From positions 1 through 64,000 of the forward strand of contig JBCCOK010000028.1 of the NCBI GenBank assembly GCA_039025395.1: 64,000 nt of DNA, in the 5' to 3' direction. Origin of the DNA: Hoeflea_A sp039025395 (GTDB lineage Bacteria; Pseudomonadota; Alphaproteobacteria; Rhizobiales; Rhizobiaceae). Positions 53,707-62,969 of this stretch are shown piece by piece (the first letter of the stretch is position 1; every line of letters starts with the position of its first letter). The notes beneath the pieces were generated by a model. The model made no database searches. It worked only from the letters and a program-made list of their open reading frames with translations, and was not told the DNA's origin. A program made the position numbers and the translations under genes.

Positions 53707-53768
53707 GATCACCCTTGCTCCGTTCTGGTGATTTTGCCGCAGTCTCTCAGGTCGTTGCCAGAGGCAAT

Positions 53769-53782
53769 TTGCGCAAGGTCAA
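53769..53782. promoter_or_regulatory. Near-consensus FNR box (TTGC-GCAAGG-TCAA)
   Basis: One mismatch to TTGA-N6-TCAA. It lies between the APC permease start (53706) and the end of the upstream BT1-like gene, 62 bp from the permease start. Confidence 0.45.
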
Positions 53783-53788
53783 TTGGAC

Positions 53789-55438
53789 CTATTCATCGGT
53801 ATGAAACATGGTTGCCTGCACAATCGCTATTGTAATGAGCGGTGCGAGGACCGCTGTCGCCGCGACGACGATGAGCAGCCCGCCAAGCGAGCCATAATCG
53901 GCCTGAACAACGATCTCGCCGGTTATGCGATCGCGTACTTCGCGGCTCACGATGAAGATCTCGTTGAGGTACTTTGTCAACAGGCTGCTTGCCGAGAGTG
54001 CCAGATTGGTGAACGACGCCATGACCGCGAAGAAAGTCGCTTTCAGTTCGTAAGGTGCGTTCTTGGCAATCCAGGCAAGCATCGGGATCATTGCAATCTG
54101 GCCGAGCGGCGATTCCACAGCCGTGTCCATGACTGCGATGAATCGGGCATCCACCACGCCGCCGGTCAGCGGAGCTGTCCAGTGGTGAAGGCCGAAATAG
54201 AGGCCTATGTTGGGCAAGGACAAGATCCCTGCCGCAATCGTCAGGAGGATGACGATATCGGTAATGGTTTTCGATGCAATCAACGGCCGCAGGATGATCA
54301 TACCGGCAAGCGTCAGGATCGACGTGATGAGGGACAGCACCGAAAGGAACTGCTGGTCGAATCCGAGCACATCGATCTCGAACCATGTGGCGCCGGCGCC
54401 CGGCAGCGGTACGGCGCGAAACACAAAGATGATGATCGCGGTGCCGATCAGGGCGCGAGCCCTGTCAGGTTCAAGGGCGGTAAGAAGCTGACGCATCAAA
54501 AGCAGGACAATCGCCATTGATCCGACGAACACGATCTCCTGCGAGAACGTCACGCGAGAAAGACCGATAGCCAGCGTCAGGACAACAAAGGCTGCGCCGC
54601 CGACGAAATACCAGTAGTTGGGCTTTGCGGGTTCCGATGGCCGGTCGACCATGGCGTCGATAGCGTCCTCGTGATGACCTTGGAGGCGCAGCGCCGCCCG
54701 GCGCCTGCCTTTGAGGACGCCAGCCAGGAGCACGCCCGATATCGATATGAGCGGGATCGCCAGCGCCATCACATAGATGCGCGCATAGATGCCGCTCTTT
54801 TCATCCTGCGACATCTGCTCGACACCCTCGAACATGAATATGTTGAGCAGCGCGACTGCAACGAAACCGCTGATCAGTGCCACCCGCCCGAGTGTCTGCA
54901 TCGTTGTGTGAAGCGCTTTCGTTTCGGCTTCGCCGATTTCGCGACCGTCTGGCGCGTGGCGCGGAACGGCTTCGACAGACATCGCGTCGGCAACCGAATC
55001 CTGCACGACATAGCCGCTTGGCGCCAGAATGACACTCAGCACATACCAGGCCGAAATGGGCATGATCGCCGCCATCTGATCGGTACGTGTGATCAACGCG
55101 AACATGATCATCAGGCTGCAGGTGACGAGGCCCGCACCCACATAGACGAGCAGCGCCTTGCGGCGCCAGATGAGATCGACCAGATGGCCGAGCGGCATTT
55201 TCAACGCCCAGGGAATGCCCGCCCAGAAGGCAAGGCCGGCAAGGAAAGAGGCCGAAAGGCCAAGATACTCCTTGACGAAAAAGGTGCCGACAATGCCGGT
55301 CAATCCGGAGATGCCTGCGGCGAAGTAGACCATAAGCGGCGGAAGATATGACCAGCGAAACTGGCGGAAAAGATCCACCAGGATTGCGTCTGCCAACCGC
55401 CGCGACATCCGCGGTTTAGCGACTGCGTGGCTATTCAT
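53789..55438 (-). CDS. MFS/BT1-like (folate-biopterin transporter-type) permease
   Basis: About 549 residues with twelve or more membrane helices and a large cytoplasmic loop. GIPWALKMPLGHLVDLIWRR (about 75-95) is the BT1/MFS loop 2-3 signature, and SYLPPLMVYFAAGISGLTGI opens the first helix. It probably moves a pteridine, folate or another organic solute. The ATG overlaps the stop of the upstream kinase gene by 8 bp, so both are co-transcribed. Further upstream in-frame codons fall inside the kinase gene and are rejected. Confidence 0.82.
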   Translation of the reverse strand: MNSHAVAKPRMSRRLADAILVDLFRQFRWSYLPPLMVYFAAGISGLTGIVGTFFVKEYLGLSASFLAGLAFWAGIPWALKMPLGHLVDLIWRRKALLVYVGAGLVTCSLMIMFALITRTDQMAAIMPISAWYVLSVILAPSGYVVQDSVADAMSVEAVPRHAPDGREIGEAETKALHTTMQTLGRVALISGFVAVALLNIFMFEGVEQMSQDEKSGIYARIYVMALAIPLISISGVLLAGVLKGRRRAALRLQGHHEDAIDAMVDRPSEPAKPNYWYFVGGAAFVVLTLAIGLSRVTFSQEIVFVGSMAIVLLLMRQLLTALEPDRARALIGTAIIIFVFRAVPLPGAGATWFEIDVLGFDQQFLSVLSLITSILTLAGMIILRPLIASKTITDIVILLTIAAGILSLPNIGLYFGLHHWTAPLTGGVVDARFIAVMDTAVESPLGQIAMIPMLAWIAKNAPYELKATFFAVMASFTNLALSASSLLTKYLNEIFIVSREVRDRITGEIVVQADYGSLGGLLIVVAATAVLAPLITIAIVQATMFHTDE

Positions 55439-57011
55439 CGTATCCGCGCATGACGACACCGCCGGGCAAACCGGCATCTGCGTCTGGACGTGCAACCAGC
55501 CGACCTGTCACCTCGACAGCGTCGCTGAGCGGACCGGCCGTCCGAATCCGAATCCAGTCAATATCGCCCATATCGGACGTTGCTTGCCGGCGGGCCACGG
55601 CGGCGTCCGCATCGGACGCGCCCTTTTTCCGTTTTGTTACGCGCTCGACACGTGTTTCTGTCTCCGCTTCCAACCATAGTCCCAAGAAGGGGCGACCCAT
55701 ATCTGTTGCCAGCCGCTCTACGAGTGCCCGTTCATGCGGAGCACTGTAGACCGCATCAACAATGACGGCGTGTCCGGCCGCCAGCGCCATGCGCGCCTTG
55801 CGGCGTAGCGCCGCATAGACTTTTGCGGTGACAGAGGCTCCGTAGGCCTTCTCGTTCAGCCGCGTCACGGCATTGACGCCGAACAGGGCCTTGCGCTCCA
55901 GATCGCTGCGCAGATGGATTGCGCCGGGAAAAGCGCCGATATCCGGGGCCACGGCGCGCGCAATCGTTGTTTTGCCACTCCCCGAAAGCCCGCCCACGGC
56001 GACCAGACAGGCTAGCCGCGGCGTGAGGAAACTGTTTGCCTGGCGCAGAAACAGGATACCGTCTTCGATCAGGGGCTGCGGGTCGTCCTGAAACGGCGCT
56101 GTCTGGATATCGACCATGGCCCTTATGGCTGCCCGGATGGCCAGAAAAAGCGGCAGGCTTGAAAGGGCGCTGAGATGAGCCTCCGCGCCCGTCGCGTTCA
56201 GATAGGCGTTCAACACACGGTTGGCAGCCCCATGGAGTTGGCGATGCTCCAGATCCATCAGGAGAAAGGCAAGATCGTAAAGTACATCGCAAGTGCCGAG
56301 CCTTTCATCGAATTCAAGGGCGTCGATCGGCGTCGGGACACCTTTCCAGATGACAATGTTGCGCAGATGCAGGTCGCCATGACAGCGTCGCACCCAGTTC
56401 ATCGCGGTTCGTTCATCCAAGTGCCGGCGCTGCGCGCCGTGCGCATTGCGTGCACCGTCCAAAAACTGTTCGACCGGCGACCCGCCGATGAGATCCGTCA
56501 TGCCGCTCAGCACGCGGTCGAGTTCGTCGATTATATCGCCGATCAGGGCGCTGCCGAGAAGGTCGGCGGGCGGGGTTTCGCGGTGATACTTTGCAACGGA
56601 GGTACCCATTTCGTCCGCCAGGGCGTCGTCGATGAGCCCCCGGTCGGCCATACGCGACATCTCTGCCTCGGCAGGAAAGCGGCGCATGCGCAAAACCCAC
56701 TCGATAGGCATTCCGCTGCCGTCGATTTCAAGCGCTCCATTGTCTTGTTGCGTGATCGCCACGACATCGCGGTAAAGACCCGGAGCAGCAGGCGCGTTCA
56801 ACTCCAACTCACGAAGCAGAAGCGCCTTGCGCCGCTCCAGAGTGGAGGCATCCATGTAATCGTAACGCACGGCGCGTTTGATTTTGAGCGCTTCCTCTGA
56901 GTGGAGGAAAACAAGCGCGGCGTGGGTCTGAACAACCTCGTCGGCTGTCGAGTGACCATTCGAACCGTGGGATTTGAGAAATGCGGTGACGGCGTCCTGG
57001 CTATCCGGCAT
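55431..57011 (-). CDS. Two-domain protein: aminoglycoside-phosphotransferase-like kinase plus P-loop kinase
   Basis: A 526-residue fusion. The N-terminal part is APH-like, with His-Gly-Asp-Leu-His (HGDLHLRNIV, about 211-220) and the Asp motif in PIDALEFDE. The C-terminal part (from about 335) is an adenylate-kinase-like P-loop domain with Walker A GGLSGSGKTTIARA (about 340-352) and DAVYSAPHERALVERL. This pairing is known in uncharacterised stress-regulon proteins of soil bacteria, with no agreed substrate. The start ATG is preceded by CGGGAGG. A near FNR box lies 109 bp upstream. It is operonic with the BT1-like permease. Confidence 0.88.
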   Translation of the reverse strand: MPDSQDAVTAFLKSHGSNGHSTADEVVQTHAALVFLHSEEALKIKRAVRYDYMDASTLERRKALLLRELELNAPAAPGLYRDVVAITQQDNGALEIDGSGMPIEWVLRMRRFPAEAEMSRMADRGLIDDALADEMGTSVAKYHRETPPADLLGSALIGDIIDELDRVLSGMTDLIGGSPVEQFLDGARNAHGAQRRHLDERTAMNWVRRCHGDLHLRNIVIWKGVPTPIDALEFDERLGTCDVLYDLAFLLMDLEHRQLHGAANRVLNAYLNATGAEAHLSALSSLPLFLAIRAAIRAMVDIQTAPFQDDPQPLIEDGILFLRQANSFLTPRLACLVAVGGLSGSGKTTIARAVAPDIGAFPGAIHLRSDLERKALFGVNAVTRLNEKAYGASVTAKVYAALRRKARMALAAGHAVIVDAVYSAPHERALVERLATDMGRPFLGLWLEAETETRVERVTKRKKGASDADAAVARRQATSDMGDIDWIRIRTAGPLSDAVEVTGRLVARPDADAGLPGGVVMRGYDE

Positions 57012-57120
57012 CCTCAGCCTCCCGCATACAGCTCGCGGTGCGGATTGTCAGTTCTCCATCGGTCGGCATCGCGCTGAGGTTTCATGTCGGCAATTCAACA
57101 TACATGCGGCCGTGTTGGCA

Positions 57121-57134
57121 TTGCGTCAGATCAA
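57121..57134. promoter_or_regulatory. Near-consensus FNR box (TTGC-GTCAGA-TCAA)
   Basis: One mismatch to TTGA-N6-TCAA, in the intergenic region upstream of the two-domain kinase gene. The same TTGC variant occurs at 53769. Confidence 0.45.
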
Positions 57135-57193
57135 TTATCGCCTGCGGCAAACAAATGGATGGAGACGGTTGCGACCAGCGCTTTCTTGCCATG

Positions 57194-58984
57194 TCAGGCG
57201 ACATGCACGTAATCACCAGGGGCAGGGCCGAGGCTCTGTAAGCCCTTATCTGGCGCACCCATCGGTGGCGTAGCTCGAAGTTCGCCGGATCGATTGGCGA
57301 GCCAAGTTACCATTTCAGGCCACCACGACCCGGCATGGCACTCATGGCGCAAAAGCCATGCCTCCGGCTCAATGTAATCCTCGTCTGCCTTCAGCTGTCC
57401 GATCCGGTAGCGCCGGTCCTTATGGCCCGGCTCGCTGAGGATGCCGCTGTTGTGGCCTCCCTTGGTCAGCACAAAGGTCTGCTCCCCGTCGGTGAAGAGC
57501 TGTGTTTTGTACACCGACCGCCATGGTGCGATATGATCGCTTTCGGTGGCGACCACAAACATCGGTACTGAGATGTCCTTCAACGCGATCATCCGGTCGT
57601 CAACCGAAAACCGGCCGGCGCTAAGGCGATTTTCCAGAAACAGGCCGCGCAAATACTCCGAGTGCATCCGCGCCGGCATTCTTGTGGTATCACCGTTCCA
57701 GACCATAATGTCCGTTGGCAAGTCTTCGCAGCCCAGATAGTAGCGGTTGATTGCGCGGTTATAGATGAGATCGCCCGCTCGGATAGAGGCAAAGGTGCGC
57801 GTCATCTGTGGGCGGTCCAGATAACCCTGTATTCGCATGAGGTCTTCTGCAAAGGCGACCTGGTTTTCGCCTACAAAGAGAAGCAATTCGCCTGTTTCCG
57901 CAAAGTCCACCTGAGCAGCCATCAGGGTAGCGGAGGCAAGACGGTTGTCTCCATCGCGCGCCATGGCAGCGGCGGCGATGGCCAAGAGCGTTCCACCCAT
58001 GCAATAGCCATTGGCGTGAACCCTGGCGTCCGGAACGATCGCATTGATTGCATCAAGCGCGGCCAAAAGCCCGTTCTTGCGGTAGTCCTCAAGCGACAGA
58101 GCGGCCTGGTCCGCCGTTGGATTGCACCACGAAATCATGAAAACGGTGAAACCCTGCCGGACCAGGTATCTCACCATCGAGTTGCCCGGAGACAGATCGA
58201 GGACATAATATTTCATGATCCATGCCGGGATGAACAGGATCGGCTCGGGCCGCACCTTTTCGGACTGCGGCGCGTATTGGATCAATTCAAACAGGTCATT
58301 TCGAAAGACCACCTCGCCAGGTGTACACGCCAAGTCTTCTCCTATCCTGTAACCCTGCGGAGCCGGCTTGTGGGACTGGGTCAGGGCTTGAATAAGGTCT
58401 TCTCTAAGGTGCTGAGCCCCGTCTATCAGGTTCTGACCCTTGGTTTTCAGGGTCTCTTCGATGATTTCCGGGTTCGACCACGGGAAGTTCGACGGCGACA
58501 TCAGGTCGAGCGCCTGCCTCACTTGAAACCGCGTTCGTTCCGCATCGCCTTCGTCGAGACCGGGCATGGTCTCGGTTGCAGCATCCCACCAGTCCTCCAT
58601 GGCAAGGAATCCCTGTTTCCAAAGGCTGAACGGCAGCTCCTGCCACGAGGGATGGGCGAACCGATTGTCGTGGGCTTTCGGCGTGAATGGCGGCTCGTCC
58701 TTGTGCGCCGCCGTATGGGTGGCAAGCTTGCCTGCATTCGTCTGCGACCGTTCAAGCAGCTCCAGTTGCCGGGATGGTGAGCAGGCTAGCTGAAACGCCC
58801 AGCCACTCCAGGCTGCCAGCAACGAGTGGGGCGATACGCCGCCAACCATCTGCGAAAGCGTCGCCCGTGTTTTCTGGTCCGGCAGCTGGTTGTCATCGTC
58901 CGCCGGCCCTGGCGCCGTGGTTCGTTTCCGCAGCGGCTGGGTGGGCGCTTCATCGGTTTGAATTTTCTTCCTGCGACGGGCCAT
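57194..58984 (-). CDS. phaC: Poly(3-hydroxyalkanoate) synthase, PhaC-type
   Basis: About 596 residues. It polymerises hydroxyacyl-CoA into PHA granules. The lipase-like box with catalytic Cys328 (NGYCMGGTLLA), the Asp in ATESDHIAPW and the His in TKGGHNSG are all present, and IPAWIMKYYVLDLSPGNSMV is a typical synthase segment. The N-terminal region fits class I length. A PhaR-like or depolymerase partner is not visible. The start is the ATG before ARRRKK; a site 33 bp upstream is also possible. A near FNR box is about 100 bp upstream, consistent with polymer storage under low oxygen. Confidence 0.93.
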   Translation of the reverse strand: MARRRKKIQTDEAPTQPLRKRTTAPGPADDDNQLPDQKTRATLSQMVGGVSPHSLLAAWSGWAFQLACSPSRQLELLERSQTNAGKLATHTAAHKDEPPFTPKAHDNRFAHPSWQELPFSLWKQGFLAMEDWWDAATETMPGLDEGDAERTRFQVRQALDLMSPSNFPWSNPEIIEETLKTKGQNLIDGAQHLREDLIQALTQSHKPAPQGYRIGEDLACTPGEVVFRNDLFELIQYAPQSEKVRPEPILFIPAWIMKYYVLDLSPGNSMVRYLVRQGFTVFMISWCNPTADQAALSLEDYRKNGLLAALDAINAIVPDARVHANGYCMGGTLLAIAAAAMARDGDNRLASATLMAAQVDFAETGELLLFVGENQVAFAEDLMRIQGYLDRPQMTRTFASIRAGDLIYNRAINRYYLGCEDLPTDIMVWNGDTTRMPARMHSEYLRGLFLENRLSAGRFSVDDRMIALKDISVPMFVVATESDHIAPWRSVYKTQLFTDGEQTFVLTKGGHNSGILSEPGHKDRRYRIGQLKADEDYIEPEAWLLRHECHAGSWWPEMVTWLANRSGELRATPPMGAPDKGLQSLGPAPGDYVHVA

Positions 58985-59086
58985 GTCACTGCCAAACGTT
59001 CTGAACGATGTACACATTGGCTGCCTGAGGCTGATCGGCAGACCCTGACCATAATACCACTCTATGTCAGATGTGAGAGATCGAGA

Positions 59087-59100
59087 TTGACCTGTGTCAC
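59087..59100. promoter_or_regulatory. Near-consensus FNR box (TTGA-CCTGTG-TCAC)
   Basis: One mismatch to TTGA-N6-TCAA, located 102 bp upstream of the preferred PHA synthase start. Confidence 0.4.
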
Positions 59101-59339
59101 TTTCAGGCAGTGGTTTGTAGCGCACCGCGATCAAACCCGTCGGTCGGACCATCGAATTTGAAGGATTGACCGCCGCGCCGAAGGAAGCAGTTTTGTCTAT
59201 CGGTGCGGCTGTTTGCTATGGCCGGCGGTTCTTTCGCAAATGCTGCGAAGAGTTCAAAACTGGGCATTCCCCACGCATCTCCGCTGGCAAATTCGTCACT
59301 TTCTTGGCGACAACGCCATTGGAAAGCCCATAGCAAAAA

Positions 59340-59807
59340 TCACATCCAAGTCGGCTTTGCCACCATCAGCCACGTCGCAGCCAATAAGGGCACAGTGCTG
59401 ACTAGGCCCCACATCAGCCAACGCCGTGAAAGGGCACGATACTCCGGGCCCACATCTTCAGTTGAAAACGTCTTTGCCAGACGAGCCTGCTTTATCTGGA
59501 TGGGAACGATTGCGAAAAGCCAAATCAGACCAGAAAGAACGAAGAAGATTTGGCTCCAGAGCAGCCATGGTTCGTTTAACGGAAGGTCGGCAAAAATCGC
59601 CATGAAATAGCCACTGCCCATGATGAGGACAACGCCCCAAAACGTCATTGACCAATCGGTATAGGTCACGAGTTTCTGCGCAAACCCCAACACCACGGGT
59701 CGACCGTCGCGATCGGCGAAGAATTTCCAGATAGCGGTTACGGTTATGTTCCCCATCAACATGGCTACGCCGGTTATATGCAGGAACTTTGCAACCTCAT
59801 ACATCAT
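59340..59807 (-). CDS. DUF2269-family membrane protein
   Basis: About 155 residues with four predicted membrane helices. The N-terminal VAKFLHITGVAMLMGNITVT matches the DUF2269 pattern (His and Gly of the first helix). The family is small and predicted integral, with no known function. Its end lies about 350 bp upstream of the PHA synthase start, and the upstream region is AT-rich without an FNR box. It is the last gene of the cluster. Confidence 0.8.
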   Translation of the reverse strand: MMYEVAKFLHITGVAMLMGNITVTAIWKFFADRDGRPVVLGFAQKLVTYTDWSMTFWGVVLIMGSGYFMAIFADLPLNEPWLLWSQIFFVLSGLIWLFAIVPIQIKQARLAKTFSTEDVGPEYRALSRRWLMWGLVSTVPLLAATWLMVAKPTWM

Positions 59808-60165
59808 GGCATTCTTATAGTACCGCTATTCAAATAAATGAATTGGGTGAAATCTCATCTCAAGATCATAAGCGAACGGCAGTGCTTTCATTGCCTTGAT
59901 GTCTAAGTTGTTTTCGCATCATGCGCGTTCTCGCTGGGCATTTTAGCTGGATGCCATGTTGATACCAGTTCCGATGCGCGTCGGTCTTAAGACTGGCATG
60001 CCGCTACCATTGGCCTTTACCACTGAAAGAGGCGGATCTTGATGGGCTGACGGAATCAACCATAAATGGTAACGTGAAGCCTATCATTACAGCGGAAGCG
60101 AATGGTTGGCACTTTCAGGCCAGGACGATACCTTTAGACAAATATCAGCTGCGAGGATGTAGGCA
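59808..60165. other. Gene-free interval
   Basis: About 360 bp between divergent genes (DUF2269 minus, ricin-type plus). It must hold both promoters. AT-rich segments occur near 59830-59920. A GAGGATGTAGGCA ribosome binding site precedes the ricin-type gene. I recognise no RNA, repeat or FNR box. Confidence 0.5.
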
Positions 60166-60705
60166 ATGACCAAAAAATTCACCCTGTCGCTTACTGTGCT
60201 TTCCGCAGCGCTCCTGTTCGGACTGCCGGCTTATGCCGAAGATGACGTGGTTGAAGTCATGCTCGTCGATCGACTTGATGAACCCAGAGGTTACTGCCTG
60301 GATATTGCGGGCGGTCGCGGCAAAGACGCGCCCCTCGATCAAGGTCTGCAGGCCCACACATGCTACAACTACACCGGGCAGATACTGGAAGATCAAGGCT
60401 TTGAGAAGGCGCTCATTGAATCCGGCGAATTCAAACTTCCTTACTTCGATGTTTGCGCAACCGAGGAAGGTAAAGAACTGGTGCTGGAGGCGTGCACGGG
60501 TTCGCCGCGGCAAAGCTTCGAGTTTTTATCCGATGGCCGAATTGTTCTGGGAGACGATCGCGATCAGTGTCTAACGGTCAGCAGTACGGAAAAGACAGAA
60601 GGCAGGGGTGGTACGCCCATACATGTCATGAGGCCGCTGACGTTTCAGGCTTGTGATAGCAACAACGCGGCCTACCAGACGTGGATGATCCAGGCCAACA
60701 ATTGA
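60166..60705 (+). CDS. Secreted ricin-B-type lectin-like protein
   Basis: About 179 residues with a Sec signal peptide (MTKKFTLSLTVLSAALLFGL, cleavage near residue 24 after AYA). The mature part has beta-trefoil-like repeats with the hallmark Cys and Gln-x-Trp endings: GYCLDIAGGRGKD, DQCLTVSSTEKTEG and YQTWMIQA. Such ricin-type domains bind sugars outside the cell or in the periplasm. The ATG has GAGGATGTAGG upstream. A single gene, convergent to the LacI gene. Confidence 0.75.
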   Translation: MTKKFTLSLTVLSAALLFGLPAYAEDDVVEVMLVDRLDEPRGYCLDIAGGRGKDAPLDQGLQAHTCYNYTGQILEDQGFEKALIESGEFKLPYFDVCATEEGKELVLEACTGSPRQSFEFLSDGRIVLGDDRDQCLTVSSTEKTEGRGGTPIHVMRPLTFQACDSNNAAYQTWMIQANN

Positions 60706-60852
60706 TCAAGTGAAGTTATGCCATAACCTCTGGCTCAGTAACGTCATAAATCCGGTGCGCATGGTTTGAGGTGTTCAGAAAATTTTCGTTCTGAGGGCTG
60801 CCTTGACAGCTTTCCGGGCATGACACCGTTGCCTTGCCGGTTTTGCAAGACC

Positions 60853-61851
60853 TCAGGCCGAGCTTCGCAGCACAAGCGAAGCGGCGACAAAACGGTCTTC
60901 CGGCTTGCCATCATACGGTTGACGATTGGATGAAACGATATCGAGCGCATGTTCGGCCAGCAATTCGACCGGCAGCGAAATGGTCGAGATACCGCCGTTG
61001 ATCCACATATATGAAGCCGGATCTCCATATCCGATAAAGGCAATGTCGTCGGGCATTTTGAGACCCTGCCGGAGGCAGGTGTCAAGGGCGCCATTCGATA
61101 TCTCGAAGCCGCCGCATACAAGTGCGCTCGCCTGCGTACGCGTTTCCAGTATGGACCGTGCCGACTGGCACCCCAAATCGAAGGATGGCGTTCCAGTGCG
61201 GATCAGTTCCGGATTGCAGGCAAGACCGTTTCGCGCCATAGCCTCCTCAAAGGCTGACAGACGCGTGGCGCCCGATGTCAGGGACTTTGATGCGCCGATA
61301 TAGGCGATTTTGGTGTGCCCCTTCGCGAAAAGCTGATCTACAGCCGAAGCGATCGCCTTCTTATCCTCTACCAGAAGACCGCTGGTTGGTGAGGCTTCCT
61401 GCCTTCTGCGAATGAATTGAACGACCTTCAGGTCGTCCAAATGGAGTTCTTCGTCTTGATCAGCCTTCGGTGACGGCACCATGATTACGGAATCGGCCTG
61501 CACGCCGCGTAGGCGTCGGACGGCCTGATGTTCTCGCGCAGCATCGTCATCGGTCAGGTGAATGATCAGGCTCAGCGCACGGTCGTCGCAAGCAATGGCA
61601 AGAGCATTGGCGAAACGTGCATAGAACTCGTTGACGATGTTGGGCAGAAGCAGGCCAACAATGCCCGTCGCGTCACCGCGCATAGCAGTGGCGGCCGCGC
61701 TTTTGACGTAGCCAAGATCGCTCGCCCGTTTCAGGACCTGCTGTCTCGTCTTCGCATTGACATTCGGGTGGTTGGCAAGCGCACGTGAAACGGTCATGTG
61801 CGAAACGCCCAGATCTTCAGCGATGGTTTTGATGGTGACCCGCTGCGCCAC
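60853..61851 (-). CDS. LacI-family transcriptional regulator
   Basis: A 332-residue LacI/GalR protein. The N-terminal helix-turn-helix and hinge are VTIKTIAEDLGVSHMTVSRA and LGYVKSAAATAMRG (about 5-60). The periplasmic-binding-like core domain follows, with IVGLLLPNIVNEFYARFANA and FIGYGDPASYMWINGGISTI. Members sense sugars or derivatives. It is divergent from the kinase/enolase-like operon, with a 14-bp perfect palindrome in between, so it very likely represses that operon. Confidence 0.93.
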   Translation of the reverse strand: MAQRVTIKTIAEDLGVSHMTVSRALANHPNVNAKTRQQVLKRASDLGYVKSAAATAMRGDATGIVGLLLPNIVNEFYARFANALAIACDDRALSLIIHLTDDDAAREHQAVRRLRGVQADSVIMVPSPKADQDEELHLDDLKVVQFIRRRQEASPTSGLLVEDKKAIASAVDQLFAKGHTKIAYIGASKSLTSGATRLSAFEEAMARNGLACNPELIRTGTPSFDLGCQSARSILETRTQASALVCGGFEISNGALDTCLRQGLKMPDDIAFIGYGDPASYMWINGGISTISLPVELLAEHALDIVSSNRQPYDGKPEDRFVAASLVLRSSA

Positions 61852-61928
61852 AGGCTGTCTCCTCTTGAAGTCAGCAATCCGTATCTTTGCTGTTTTTCAA
61901 CTTGACTCTGTACACGTCAGACCATAGT

Positions 61929-61942
61929 TGTTCACGTGAACA
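61929..61942. promoter_or_regulatory. LacI-type operator (TGTTCACGTGAACA)
   Basis: A perfect 14-bp palindrome between the LacI gene (77 bp from its start) and the kinase gene (22 bp from its start). Even-length palindromes centred on CG are typical LacI-family operators. The match is seen directly; ownership is inferred from position. Confidence 0.7.
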
Positions 61943-61964
61943 CAAGCGTTTTCTGCGAAATACG

Positions 61965-62969
61965 ATGGATCTTGAAATTGCCCAGCGATGCCGGCCATTG
62001 CTGGAAGAGCTTGGTCTGAAGACAGTTGACGAGACGATGCGTGTGACGCCGCTTTCGGGTGGCGTTTCATCGGATATCGCCCGTGTCGATGTCGGTGGCC
62101 GATCCTTCTGCGTCAAATTCGCCCTCGAGAAACTCAAAGTGGATGAGGAATGGCGAGCGCCGATAGGCCGCAACAGGGCGGAATACGCATGGCTTGAATT
62201 TGCCAGGCGCATAGCACCGCGTTCAATTCCGGAATTGTTCGGACGCTCTGAAGCCGCAGGCGGTTTTATCATGGAGATGATTGCCGGCGCGGATGTCTAT
62301 CTTTGGAAGGAAGCCCTGCTGGATGGTCGACTGCAGCCTTATGAACCGGTCGGCGTTGCAGATCTCGTCGGGCAAATTCACGCGGCTTCGACGGCGGCCG
62401 GCTTCGACTGTAGCCCGTTTCAAAACCGCGATGATTTTCATGCCCTTCGTATCGAACCCTATCTGCTTTTCACGGCGAAGCGGCACCCCGCGCTGGCGTC
62501 CCGGCTTTCGTCCATTTCAGAAGTGCTTTATGCGGCCGACACGGTTCTTGTTCACGGCGACGTCAGCCCCAAAAACATCCTGTTCCGTAAGCAGGCCCCG
62601 ATCCTGCTCGATGCCGAATGTGCAACCATGGGCGATGCCTGTTTTGACGTCGCCTTCTGTCTCAACCATTTATTGCTGAAGGCGGTCCATAGATCAGTCG
62701 ATTGCAGTCGTTTTCTCGACGCGGCCGGCATCTTTTGGAGAATTTACGCGCAGCATATCAACTGGGAAGACCCGGTTGGGCTGGAAAACCGTATGAGCGC
62801 ACTCCTGCCCGCACTGATGTTGGCGCGGGTCGACGGCAAGTCGCCGGTCGAATACCTTTCGCAAGAGGGACATGAAACAGTGCGCTCAATAGCAATACCG
62901 CTGATCAAGAAGCCGCAGGAAAGGCTCGCCGCCGTTTTTGAGGCCGTGGGGAGGGGAGTTGCCGGATGA
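61965..62969 (+). CDS. APH/ChoK-type small-molecule kinase
   Basis: About 334 residues of the phosphotransferase (aminoglycoside/choline kinase-like) fold. GGVSSDIARVDVGGRSFCVKF supplies the glycine loop and the ATP-binding Lys. The Brenner-type motif VLVHGDVSPKNILF gives the catalytic Asp and Asn, and PILLDAECATMGDACFDVAF the metal-binding Asp. It would phosphorylate a small metabolite, possibly a sugar, in the cytoplasm. I use the ATG at 61965; an upstream ATG overlaps the LacI operator. It overlaps the enolase-like gene by 4 bp, and the two are presumably one pathway. Confidence 0.88.
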   Translation: MDLEIAQRCRPLLEELGLKTVDETMRVTPLSGGVSSDIARVDVGGRSFCVKFALEKLKVDEEWRAPIGRNRAEYAWLEFARRIAPRSIPELFGRSEAAGGFIMEMIAGADVYLWKEALLDGRLQPYEPVGVADLVGQIHAASTAAGFDCSPFQNRDDFHALRIEPYLLFTAKRHPALASRLSSISEVLYAADTVLVHGDVSPKNILFRKQAPILLDAECATMGDACFDVAFCLNHLLLKAVHRSVDCSRFLDAAGIFWRIYAQHINWEDPVGLENRMSALLPALMLARVDGKSPVEYLSQEGHETVRSIAIPLIKKPQERLAAVFEAVGRGVAG

